DNA of 5,773 nt from an uncultured Porticoccus sp. (GCA_950063125.1 CATLZI010000145.1:1-5773); one strand, 5' to 3'. Positions 1-5,540 are shown, numbered from the stretch's first letter. Program-made: numbers and translations. Notes: a model not told the origin generated them from the sequence alone.

Positions 1-144
1 CAGGGAATGGATCGCTCCGCTGTATCGGCGGATGTCTGGAGCCCGTATATTTCCGGCACACTGATGATTTTTGACATTGATGCTGAGCACCAATCCATGC
101 TTAACCCCAATGCCGTGGCGCAGATGAGATCCCTATGGCATTAA
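1..144 (+). CDS. C-terminal fragment of an unidentified protein
   Basis: Reading frame 1 is open from the first base to a TAA at 142-144 and gives 47 residues. The fragment ends in a hydrophobic stretch (SGTLMIFDID) followed by a polar tail closing in MRSLWH. The stop lies 10 bp inside the next gene, which starts at 135. Such an overlap is typical of translationally coupled genes in one operon, so this protein probably works with the M29-like protein. The frame stays open over the whole visible stretch and ends exactly at the next start, which supports it as real coding sequence. I do not recognise the family from this tail and give no function. The 5' part lies outside the window. Confidence 0.7.
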   Translation, partial: QGMDRSAVSADVWSPYISGTLMIFDIDAEHQSMLNPNAVAQMRSLWH

Positions 145-1325
145 GTGGTTCCGACGCTGACCCAAGATTGCAGGCGCTCGCCCACCTGGCGGTTACCGTC
201 GGTGTGAATATTCAACCACAGCAACCGCTGATCATCAGCGCACCCTGGGAAGCCCGGCAGTGGGTGCAGGAAGCCTGCCGTGCGGCCTACCAGGCAGGTA
301 GCGGATGGGTGCAAACGGTGTATGAGGATCCGGAGTTGTTGCGGGTGGCCTTGATGACAATGGATTCGGTCCCACAATCGGCCCTGCCAAGCCCGGAGCA
401 TGCGCTATTGTCGCGCTCACCGGACGCAGCCCATCTGCGGATCCTGGGCCCGAGACCGACGTTACTGGAAGGGATTTCTGCACAACGTCTTGTGGATTTT
501 CATGGGCTGTTGAAGGCAGGAAACACATCCACATTCCACACAGTGCGTTGCTGCAGTGTACCCTTTGTCACAGAAGACTGGGCCCGGTTTGTCCGACCCG
601 GGCTCGATACGGCTGCCGCAATGGACGCGTTGTGGAATGATGTATTTGAGCTGTGCGCTGTGGTCGGTGCAGACGCGGATAGCCGGGCGCTGCAGGCTCG
701 CTTGGAGCGCAATGAACAGATCACCCAATGGCTGAACACCCAGCAATTTGACTGGATTCAATTCCAAAATAACGGCAGTGAACTGACAGTAGGCTTATTA
801 AAAAATACGGCCTGGCAGGGCGCTCGAATCAGGGCGCAATCCGTCGTGCCCTTTTTGTCAGCTATACCCTTGGAGCCGGTTCATTGTCTGCTGGACCCAT
901 TGCAGGTAGAAGGAACGCTGTCAGTGCCACAATCATTAAAGATTGCCGGTCACAGCGTAGAAGGTCTGGCTCTTAAGTTTCAAAAAGGCAGGTTATCCGC
1001 AATTACCGCCACCCAAGGCCGCAGTTTCATGGAACAGCTTGTTCAGACTGATTCCGGGGCCGAGCGTTTGGGTCAGGTTCGATTAACCGAAGCGTCACAG
1101 GGTAGCATAGAGCCATCAATGAACTACTTTGCGCCTATACTCGATAACGTTTTACGATCGGGTCTCACATTGGGTAGTGCAGACAAAAACAGATTAGTAC
1201 CCGGAGCGAATCAGAGCGACCTGAGTATTGATCTACCCGTGGGAGACTCAGATACCAGAATTTACGGAGGCTATCGAGATGGGAAACGCAGTCTGATTTA
1301 TGACAGAGGACGTTTCTGCTTTTAG
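135..1325 (+). CDS. M29-family aminopeptidase-like protein with degenerate metal site
   Basis: The 396 residues match the length and layout of M29 (AmpS/AmpT, thermophilic) aminopeptidases. Residues 12-71 carry the family's N-terminal signature (VGVNIQPQQPLIISAPWEA, then AYQAG and the Y-E-D element). The C-terminal half keeps the family order: PLEPV at 245-249, VEGTLSV near 258-264, RLGQV at 311-315, SIDLPVG at 364-370 and YGGYRDG at 377-383. In working M29 enzymes two Glu, two His and one Asp bind the metals (Glu250, Glu316, His345, His376 and Asp378 in Thermus AmpT, from memory). By my alignment the matching positions are E247 and D366, which are kept, and Q314, S342 or G343, and S364, which are changed. 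The catalytic Tyr is also missing. The protein is therefore probably not a functional aminopeptidase and may bind or scaffold a peptide. The ATG at 135 follows a weak GAGA site and overlaps the upstream stop by 10 bp. The frame is intact, so this is not a decayed pseudogene. Confidence 0.82.
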   Translation: MALSGSDADPRLQALAHLAVTVGVNIQPQQPLIISAPWEARQWVQEACRAAYQAGSGWVQTVYEDPELLRVALMTMDSVPQSALPSPEHALLSRSPDAAHLRILGPRPTLLEGISAQRLVDFHGLLKAGNTSTFHTVRCCSVPFVTEDWARFVRPGLDTAAAMDALWNDVFELCAVVGADADSRALQARLERNEQITQWLNTQQFDWIQFQNNGSELTVGLLKNTAWQGARIRAQSVVPFLSAIPLEPVHCLLDPLQVEGTLSVPQSLKIAGHSVEGLALKFQKGRLSAITATQGRSFMEQLVQTDSGAERLGQVRLTEASQGSIEPSMNYFAPILDNVLRSGLTLGSADKNRLVPGANQSDLSIDLPVGDSDTRIYGGYRDGKRSLIYDRGRFCF

Positions 1326-1332
1326 GGTTAAT

Positions 1333-1346
1333 GGGCTGGCTAGCCC
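1333..1346. terminator. Candidate hairpin between convergent genes
   Basis: GGGCT (1333-1337) pairs perfectly with AGCCC (1342-1346) across a 4-nt loop. The hairpin sits between the M29-like stop at 1325 and the JmjC gene, and it overlaps the JmjC stop codon at 1340-1342. The position suits a bidirectional terminator for the convergent pair. There is no good T tract on either side (only TTT on the plus strand), so the call rests mostly on location. Confidence 0.3.
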
Positions 1347-2329
1347 TTTGGTTTGGGCACCGTCTGGGCGAGGGAGGTTAATATACCGTTAAATTTGTCG
1401 ACCATCTGCTGCTGGCTTATGGGCTCGGGCTGAACCGAATTGTCATGGTTTCCCTGCAGTTGTAGCCAATTAAAAAAATCCGCAGCCAAATGCACCAGCT
1501 GATCCTTTGTTTGCTGGCGGTCTTCCGGTACACGCTGTCTGGCGGTGAGGTTGTGATTGGCCCACTCCCGCATCAGCAACTGGAGTCTGTCCAGCATGGG
1601 TTCAGATTCCAAACTCACGGTTAAATGCAAAGAAAAGTCCTCAGTACAGCCTGCCGTGTGCATACCACCCCTGGGAATATAAAGCACGTCGCCGGGAGTC
1701 ATCACCAGTGATGTACCGCTGTCATCGGGTTGATACTTCTCCGGGTCCCAGGCAACGTCGCCAAGGGGAAGTGCCATTCGATGGCTGTAGTGTTCAAACA
1801 GGGTCCAGTGTTTGCTGCCAATAATCTGTATGACAAACACATCGGTATTATCAAAGTGAGGTGGAAATCCGTTCTGCCCTCCAGGGGTAAGATATGCGTT
1901 TATTGTGGTTTGGCCGTGAAAAACCGAGCCCACAGCTGCAGCGAAGATCTGTGACGAGGGTATCTGCTTCCCCAGATTCCGGAACCGAATGGTTGCGCCC
2001 CTTATAAGTTGCTCCTGCACCAAATCCACCGCCAAACGGTCAGATTTATGCAACATATCCGTCAAACGGACCAGATAGGCTTGGCTATAAATATCGATGC
2101 TGTCCAGGGCAGAACACTGGGGCATAAGCAGTTTGGCAAGCGCGTGGGTGGAGCACAGCCAGGTTCTTTCTGTGTCCGAGAACTGATTGGCAAGCTGGGT
2201 ATACCTTTGCTCCCGGATTTGGCGATTGAAGGCGTCGACCCCCATGGGGCCCGCCAAACGCCGCGCGTAATCGGGGGCAACAGCGTTATTGTCCAAGGCT
2301 GCATCGGGGCCCGGAATATTCTTACCCAA
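1340..2329 (-). CDS. JmjC/cupin_4 domain Fe(II)/2-oxoglutarate oxygenase
   Basis: The 329-residue protein has a cupin_4 (JmjC, ribosomal-oxygenase-like) core at about residues 95-240. Visible signatures are NAYLTP (144-149), HFDNTDVFVIQIIGSKHW (158-175), MTPGDVLYIPRGGMHTAG (210-227) and SLHLTVSLE (233-241). H158, D160 and H224 form the expected facial triad for Fe(II), and K173 is the likely 2-oxoglutarate-binding lysine. Known relatives such as YcfD, MINA53 and NO66 hydroxylate residues of ribosomal proteins. This one is shorter than YcfD (about 370 residues) and has only about 90 helical residues after the core. Beside an MbtH gene it may instead act on a peptide metabolite or amino acid, which is inference. 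The start is TTG at 2329, preceded on the minus strand by GAGG with a 9-nt gap; no good ATG lies nearby. It converges with the M29-like gene and diverges from the hydrolase gene. No signal peptide is seen, so it is probably cytoplasmic. Confidence 0.88.
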   Translation of the reverse strand: MGKNIPGPDAALDNNAVAPDYARRLAGPMGVDAFNRQIREQRYTQLANQFSDTERTWLCSTHALAKLLMPQCSALDSIDIYSQAYLVRLTDMLHKSDRLAVDLVQEQLIRGATIRFRNLGKQIPSSQIFAAAVGSVFHGQTTINAYLTPGGQNGFPPHFDNTDVFVIQIIGSKHWTLFEHYSHRMALPLGDVAWDPEKYQPDDSGTSLVMTPGDVLYIPRGGMHTAGCTEDFSLHLTVSLESEPMLDRLQLLMREWANHNLTARQRVPEDRQQTKDQLVHLAADFFNWLQLQGNHDNSVQPEPISQQQMVDKFNGILTSLAQTVPKPKG

Positions 2330-2338
2330 AACAAATTA

Positions 2339-2342
2339 CCTC
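2339..2342 (-). promoter_or_regulatory. Shine-Dalgarno site that fixes a TTG start
   Basis: Minus-strand GAGG (within TGAGGT) lies 9 nt before the TTG at 2329 and supports that codon as the start of the JmjC gene. It overlaps the edge of a pentamer repeat tract, so changes in that tract could affect translation. Confidence 0.6.
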
Positions 2343-2365
2343 AAATCAATTCAACTCAAATTAAC
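2341..2365. repeat. Five tandem pentamers of TCAAN type
   Basis: On the plus strand the tract reads TCAAA, TCAAT, TCAAC, TCAAA, TTAAC. The first four units share TCAA and the fifth has one change. It falls in the predicted 5' leader of the JmjC gene, just upstream of and touching its Shine-Dalgarno site. It may be a slippage-prone tract or simply AT-rich leader sequence. Confidence 0.55.
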
Positions 2366-2377
2366 TTCATCGCCTCT

Positions 2378-2407
2378 AGTATAGGGTTGCCAACCCGGTG
2401 AAACCAA
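2378..2407 (-). promoter_or_regulatory. Candidate sigma70-like promoter of the JmjC gene
   Basis: On the minus strand, TTGGTT (plus 2402-2407) and TATACT (plus 2378-2383) are separated by 18 bp. The -10 box matches consensus at five of six positions; the -35 box keeps only the TTG core. Transcription would start near 2371, leaving a leader of about 40 nt before the TTG start. The spacer contains a perfect inverted repeat (2384-2396). Confidence 0.4.
2384..2396. promoter_or_regulatory. Inverted repeat in the promoter spacer, candidate operator
   Basis: GGGTTG-C-CAACCC is a perfect 6-1-6 inverted repeat. It lies directly against the candidate -10 box of the JmjC promoter, inside the spacer, where a bound protein would block RNA polymerase. 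No regulator gene is visible in the window. It could also be chance. Confidence 0.35.
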
Positions 2408-2408
2408 C

Positions 2409-2436
2409 CCCAAAAAACCATTCCCAAAAAGCCATT
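2409..2436. repeat. Tandem 14-bp direct repeat with A-tracts
   Basis: Two adjacent copies, CCCAAAAAACCATT (2409-2422) and CCCAAAAAGCCATT (2423-2436), differ at one base. They lie just upstream of the candidate -35 box of the JmjC promoter, where an activator site or an UP-like A/T element would sit. I cannot tell whether they are protein-binding sites or a simple duplication. Confidence 0.7.
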
Positions 2437-2451
2437 ACGAGCGTGATAGAA

Positions 2452-2463
2452 GGTTGCGGTTGC
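2452..2463. repeat. Tandem GGTTGC hexamers
   Basis: GGTTGC occurs twice in direct contact (2452-2457 and 2458-2463). A third copy is in the inverted repeat at 2385-2390. All three lie in the divergent intergenic region, upstream of the hydrolase gene. Confidence 0.5.
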
Positions 2464-2506
2464 AGGCGTTCTAATACAAACTGAACGTTCTCGAAATTAT
2501 AGTTAT

Positions 2507-2511
2507 GGGAG
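2507..2511 (+). promoter_or_regulatory. Shine-Dalgarno site that fixes a TTG start
   Basis: GGGAG ends 9 nt before the TTG at 2521. The frame is closed upstream by TAG at 2500-2502, and the next in-frame ATG is at codon 58, inside the conserved fold, so TTG is the only sensible start for the hydrolase gene. Confidence 0.65.
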
Positions 2512-2520
2512 CACGTAATT

Positions 2521-3378
2521 TTGACAGTTATCACGACCACACAACCTGAGGCACCTGAGCTCGATCAGTCCGGGCCCGGCAGACAGGCGGATACCGATAC
2601 CCTGCTTAAGCTCTATATATTCGATTGCGGCAAAATCGACAGTGTAACCGCCGAAGAATTTGGCTTTAAGGCCGGCGAAATTGCCACTGAAATGACCACT
2701 CCCTGCTATCTGGTGGTGCATCCCCGTGGGGCCTTGCTCTGGGACACGGGAGAAATCCCGGATTCTGAAATCGCTGTGGACGGAGCACCCACCCGCAAGC
2801 GTACCTTTACCAGCTCGCGGAAGCTGACAGACCAACTCCAGGAAGTGGGCTATTCGCCAGACAACATCGATTTCCTGGCCTTCTCCCACTATCACAATGA
2901 TCATGTCGCCAACGCCAATCTGTTCAGTGGCTCCACCTGGTTGGTGCAACGGGCGGAGCATGAAGCCATGTTCGACCCCAGCCCCGATTTTGAACGGTTT
3001 GGCCCGGTGACACCCGATCAGAAATTTTTTTGCGAACTCAAAAACAGCGAAACAATACTGATAGAAAACTGCGACCACGATGTATTTGGGGACGGTCGCG
3101 TCATTATTAAATTCACGCCGGGTCATACTGCCGGCCACCAATCCTTGTTTTTGGACCTGGATGAAACCGGGCCGGTGCTGATCACCGGGGATATGTACCA
3201 CTATTACAATGAAGTGAATCGACCGGCCGACTTTGTTAACCATGTCAGCAATCCGCTAACGACCCTAAGCCGTCAAAAAATTGAAGCTTTTTCCAAAGAG
3301 GTCGGCGCCGAATTGTGGATACCCCATGATATTGTAGAAGCGCCGAAGTTTCGCTTGGCACCGGAGTATTATCGTTAA
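2521..3378 (+). CDS. Metallo-beta-lactamase-fold hydrolase, N-acyl homoserine lactonase-like
   Basis: The 285-residue protein has all the metal ligands of the MBL superfamily: HYHNDH at 123-128 (H123, H125, D127, H128), H202 in GHTAGH, D224 in TGDMYH, and H269 in WIPHD. The order and spacing, together with LVQRAEHEAM after the first motif and GHQSLFLDL after the second, resemble the AiiA/AttM group that opens acyl-homoserine lactones. The segment after HxHxDH reads VAN rather than the usual AGG or VGN, so the substrate may differ. The first 25 residues look disordered and no signal peptide is seen, which suggests a soluble cytoplasmic enzyme. Inside a probable peptide-metabolite region it could hydrolyse a lactone, thioester or amide of the product, or provide self-protection; this is inference. 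It is divergent from the JmjC gene and separated by 118 bp from the next plus-strand gene. Confidence 0.87.
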   Translation: MTVITTTQPEAPELDQSGPGRQADTDTLLKLYIFDCGKIDSVTAEEFGFKAGEIATEMTTPCYLVVHPRGALLWDTGEIPDSEIAVDGAPTRKRTFTSSRKLTDQLQEVGYSPDNIDFLAFSHYHNDHVANANLFSGSTWLVQRAEHEAMFDPSPDFERFGPVTPDQKFFCELKNSETILIENCDHDVFGDGRVIIKFTPGHTAGHQSLFLDLDETGPVLITGDMYHYYNEVNRPADFVNHVSNPLTTLSRQKIEAFSKEVGAELWIPHDIVEAPKFRLAPEYYR

Positions 3379-3404
3379 TCGAATGAATAATTGGGATGGC
3401 GATT

Positions 3405-3434
3405 TCAACAATTGCGCAAGTCAATTTGTATAAG
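3405..3434 (+). promoter_or_regulatory. Candidate promoter of the membrane-protein gene
   Basis: TCAACA (3405-3410, four of six to the -35 consensus) and TATAAG (3429-3434, five of six to the -10 consensus) are 18 bp apart. The start would be near 3441, with a leader of about 55 nt. The palindrome TTGCGCAA (3412-3419) lies in the spacer, and a second TTGCGCA lies at 3440-3446, at the predicted start point. That is a plausible operator pair. Confidence 0.4.
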
Positions 3435-3451
3435 ATGCGTTGCGCATTTTA
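3431..3451 (+). terminator. Hairpin downstream of the hydrolase gene
   Basis: TAAGATGCG (3431-3439) pairs with CGCATTTTA (3443-3451) through nine base pairs, one of them G-T, around a 3-nt loop. The T run is part of the stem and is followed by AACTGGG, so this is at best a weak intrinsic terminator, about 55 nt after the stop at 3378. It also overlaps the candidate promoter of the next gene, and the two readings compete. Confidence 0.3.
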
Positions 3452-3496
3452 ACTGGGTTTCCTAAATGTTGAGATATCGCAATAAGGGGATGTGAT

Positions 3497-4399
3497 ATGG
3501 GCCAGACTATTCTGGAGAGTCAATCTACTTTGGCTGCCTCATTAAGCGAAATATGGCAGCAAATGTTCAATTTCACCAGTTATACAGCGGAGAGTTTTGC
3601 CGAGAACCTCACCGCTGGCCTTGTTATTATGATTGTTGAAATCATCTTGGTTGTGGGGCTGTTGGGGGGACTGGTTGACTATTTCCAACGTCGCAGTTGG
3701 AACAGAACACGGCAGGCCTTGGCCTATGTGCTATTGGGGAGTATGACTCGTGTTTTTACACATGCGCTAAGAGCACTGCATGTGGAAGCAGATAAAGTGA
3801 TTGTGCTAAATTATCAGTTTGAACTCCATTTACTAAAAATGGAAAAAGCATTGGAGAACTTCAACGAACAGGTGATAGTGCATTTGCCTGCATTATTGCC
3901 TCCGATCTCTGTCAACCTTTCCAAAATAACTCGTAAAGTCTCTAAGCTTGAAGAAGCCGTGGCTGCGTTGAAATATCACTTTTATAATATCGAAAAAAGT
4001 ATAGATGATAGTGATATGGATAACCGCATTCCCAACGAAGATGAAACTCAGTATTGGATTAGACCTGAGTGTTTCGAAGAGAAATTAAATCGAATGCATT
4101 TAAAAAAAGAAGAATTACCGACCGAGCAGAAGTTTCTTGTACTTTCCTTGTTCGAAATATTCGAACTATCCAGTTGTTTATCCGATGATATTAAGGTTTA
4201 CATTGATTACCGCAGTCGAAACTGGAAAGGGTTTGAAGAAGAAACGCCAGGTAAAGCGGTCGAAAAAGAAAATATAATGGCAATTCAAAAACTGGAAATT
4301 TTAAAGTTTAAAAGCCTACTTAAGGACTTGGGCATCCACTTGGTAAAGTACCGGCCACCTTCGGATCAAACTCCTATTTCAAATGAAGAAGATCATTAA
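3497..4399 (+). CDS. Uncharacterised single-pass membrane protein
   Basis: I do not recognise a family in these 300 residues. A hydrophobic segment at about 38-61 (LTAGLVIMIVEIILVVGLLG core) is followed by a basic stretch RRSWNRTR (65-72). This predicts one membrane helix with a short outside N-terminus and a large cytoplasmic C-terminal domain. Residues 95-170 are rich in heptad-like Leu, Lys and Glu and may form a coiled coil. The tail is highly charged (EEDH end). The ATG at 3497 follows AAGGGG with a gap of about 7 nt. The 3' half is much AT-richer than its neighbours: 4261-4320 has 15 G or C of 60 bases, against 39 of 60 at 2701-2760. This suggests a separate origin. It precedes mbtH by 78 bp with no clear promoter between, so the two may be cotranscribed. 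A role in anchoring, sensing or export is possible but unproven. Confidence 0.75.
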   Translation: MGQTILESQSTLAASLSEIWQQMFNFTSYTAESFAENLTAGLVIMIVEIILVVGLLGGLVDYFQRRSWNRTRQALAYVLLGSMTRVFTHALRALHVEADKVIVLNYQFELHLLKMEKALENFNEQVIVHLPALLPPISVNLSKITRKVSKLEEAVAALKYHFYNIEKSIDDSDMDNRIPNEDETQYWIRPECFEEKLNRMHLKKEELPTEQKFLVLSLFEIFELSSCLSDDIKVYIDYRSRNWKGFEEETPGKAVEKENIMAIQKLEILKFKSLLKDLGIHLVKYRPPSDQTPISNEEDH

Positions 4400-4477
4400 C
4401 CCTATTACTTCACGGAAAGGCTAGTGATTCGATCACAAAAAACTTGTTGAGCAGTAGAGAAAGCGGAGCAAAACAGA

Positions 4478-4699
4478 ATGAATCCATTCGATAAAGAAGA
4501 AACGAAATTTTTTGTACTGGTTAACGAAGAGCAGCAATACTCCCTGTGGCCCGATCATCTCGCCATACCCGATGGCTGGAACAAAACCGGCCCCCATGGC
4601 GACAAACAAACCTGTATGGCCTGGGTGGACGAAACCTGGACGGATATGCGCCCTGCCTCACTTCGAGCACAAATGGCGCCTAAGCAGTCGGATCAATAA
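4478..4699 (+). CDS. MbtH-like protein, NRPS adenylation-domain partner
   Basis: This 73-residue protein shows nearly the full MbtH signature: N16-E17-E18-x-Q20-Y21-S22-L23-W24-P25, P31-x-G33-W34, C46, and WTDMRPASLR at 54-63. The three family tryptophans (W24, W34, W54) are all present. MbtH proteins are small cytoplasmic chaperone-like partners that bind NRPS adenylation domains and raise their solubility and amino-acid activation. The Tyr usual in the CLxY segment is Trp here (W49) and the Leu is Met (M47), both mild changes. The ATG at 4478 follows GGAG (4464-4467) with a 10-nt gap. It is normally encoded beside its NRPS, and none is in the window, so the synthetase should lie upstream or downstream or elsewhere on the genome. 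It is the best functional marker in this region. Confidence 0.95.
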   Translation: MNPFDKEETKFFVLVNEEQQYSLWPDHLAIPDGWNKTGPHGDKQTCMAWVDETWTDMRPASLRAQMAPKQSDQ

Positions 4700-4715
4700 A
4701 CTGTCGTTAAGACAG
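4694..4715 (-). terminator. Candidate intrinsic terminator of the CmcJ-like gene
   Basis: Read on the minus strand, CTGTC-TTAAC-GACAG is followed directly by TTTATT, a 5-bp stem with a short T-rich tail about 13 nt after the stop at 4728. On the plus strand the same hairpin (4701-4715) follows the mbtH stop but has no T tract. It therefore fits best as a terminator for the minus-strand gene. Confidence 0.45.
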
Positions 4716-4727
4716 AATCGGTTTACA

Positions 4728-5540
4728 CTAATAAAAAAGTGCAAGAAACCGGCTTTCGATACTCGTTCTCGGTTCGGCACTGGCGGGGCAATTCGATGCG
4801 GTGAATGCCGCATGGGGTGTTAAAGCAGCTCGATTGGGGTCGGAGTCAAAGCCTTTAAACAGAATGAATTCATCGTCCTGCATGCCGGAGAAATACCCCC
4901 AACGCTGACATTCATTGAATCGGTAAATGGACATTTTAAAAAGCCAGTCGGGATCCTCGGGCATCTGTTCAAAGAAATCCACTGCAACCCGGTCGTCGGA
5001 GCCAAGGGAGCGCACATCGCAAAGGGCCAGAGGGACGTCAGCCGGCGGTGGGGTGAGTGTGCGCCAGGTGTTGTACATAGCCACCCGTTGATACGGATCA
5101 AGTGAGCGGGAATCGGTTTTCATTATGTGATTCAGCCAGCGAAGTATTTCCGTATCACCGGCACCGTAGTCACTGTGGGCAAAGCGGGCTGGCAAGGTGG
5201 TGCCCCCCTGCATATACAGGGGGGAGCGCTCGCTGCGCCGAATCACCGAATTCATATGAATAAGCTGCGTTGCGCTACTGATCTGGGTCACCAGCGCGGC
5301 GGCCTGATCAAGATTTTTGTGGGCGACAGTCTCAAGTGGTGTGCCGAAAGCCAAGGGGTCTCCCTGTGCCAATGTGAACCCAGCTTCATCGAGTGTGGGC
5401 GGCGAAGCGCAATCGCGAAGGTCGCTGATCTGCAACTGCCGTTCAATCAAAGGGCAGTGATCCTTCTCCCGGGTAATACCGTGAAGTTTGGGTGGCTCAG
5501 TTAACTGACCGATAAACTGAATATTCGCGGGTAAGTTCAT
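4728..5540 (-). CDS. CmcJ/NvfI-family Fe(II)/2-oxoglutarate-dependent oxidoreductase
   Basis: From the ATG at 5540 the product has 270 residues and aligns along its length with my recollection of the CmcJ/NvfI (AsaB, GA4-desaturase-like) family. Landmarks are AHSDYG (121-126), MYNTWRTL (155-162), PLALCDVRS (170-178), RWGYFSGM (213-220), DEFILFKGFDSD (223-234), TPHAAF (241-246) and PRTSIESRFLALF (257-269). H122, D124 and H243 are the likely Fe(II) ligands and R259 the likely 2-oxoglutarate arginine. Known relatives act in cephamycin 7-alpha-methoxylation (CmcJ, with CmcI) and endoperoxide formation (NvfI), so a tailoring role fits the MbtH context. The frame is open to a TTG at 5624, but those 28 extra codons show no family likeness, and a promoter predicted at 5634-5664 would start transcription only a few bases before that TTG. 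I therefore prefer 5540, although its Shine-Dalgarno site is weak. One family His (in NxHRW) is Q212 here. It converges on mbtH. Confidence 0.87.
   Translation of the reverse strand: MNLPANIQFIGQLTEPPKLHGITREKDHCPLIERQLQISDLRDCASPPTLDEAGFTLAQGDPLAFGTPLETVAHKNLDQAAALVTQISSATQLIHMNSVIRRSERSPLYMQGGTTLPARFAHSDYGAGDTEILRWLNHIMKTDSRSLDPYQRVAMYNTWRTLTPPPADVPLALCDVRSLGSDDRVAVDFFEQMPEDPDWLFKMSIYRFNECQRWGYFSGMQDDEFILFKGFDSDPNRAALTPHAAFTASNCPASAEPRTSIESRFLALFY

Noticed and set aside
135..1325. Annotation as a working leucyl aminopeptidase
   Set aside because: The family fold is clear but the metal ligands needed for catalysis are mostly replaced.
2009..2401. 130-codon plus-strand frame opposite the JmjC gene
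   Set aside because: It runs antisense to conserved JmjC coding sequence and across the repeat-rich intergenic region, with no recognisable domain.
2498..2503. TATAGT as the -10 box of the hydrolase gene
   Set aside because: Transcription would start near 2510, within the Shine-Dalgarno site at 2507-2511, and the matching -35 position (TACAAA) is poor.
2521..2526. TTGACA as a -35 promoter box
   Set aside because: It coincides with the TTG start codon of the hydrolase gene and has no suitable -10 box about 17 bp downstream.
2503..3243. 246-codon open frame on the minus strand opposite the hydrolase gene
   Set aside because: It shows no family signature, while the plus strand encodes a complete MBL protein with every metal ligand. 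It is a shadow of that gene.
4424..4436. Palindrome GTGAT-TCG-ATCAC between the membrane-protein gene and mbtH, as a terminator
   Set aside because: It is followed by a run of A, not T, and the stem is only 5 bp. It could be a protein site, but there is no supporting evidence.
4512..4823. 103-codon frame overlapping mbtH in another frame
   Set aside because: The overlapping frame encodes a textbook MbtH protein; this one has a Pro/Lys/Trp-rich composition and no family likeness.
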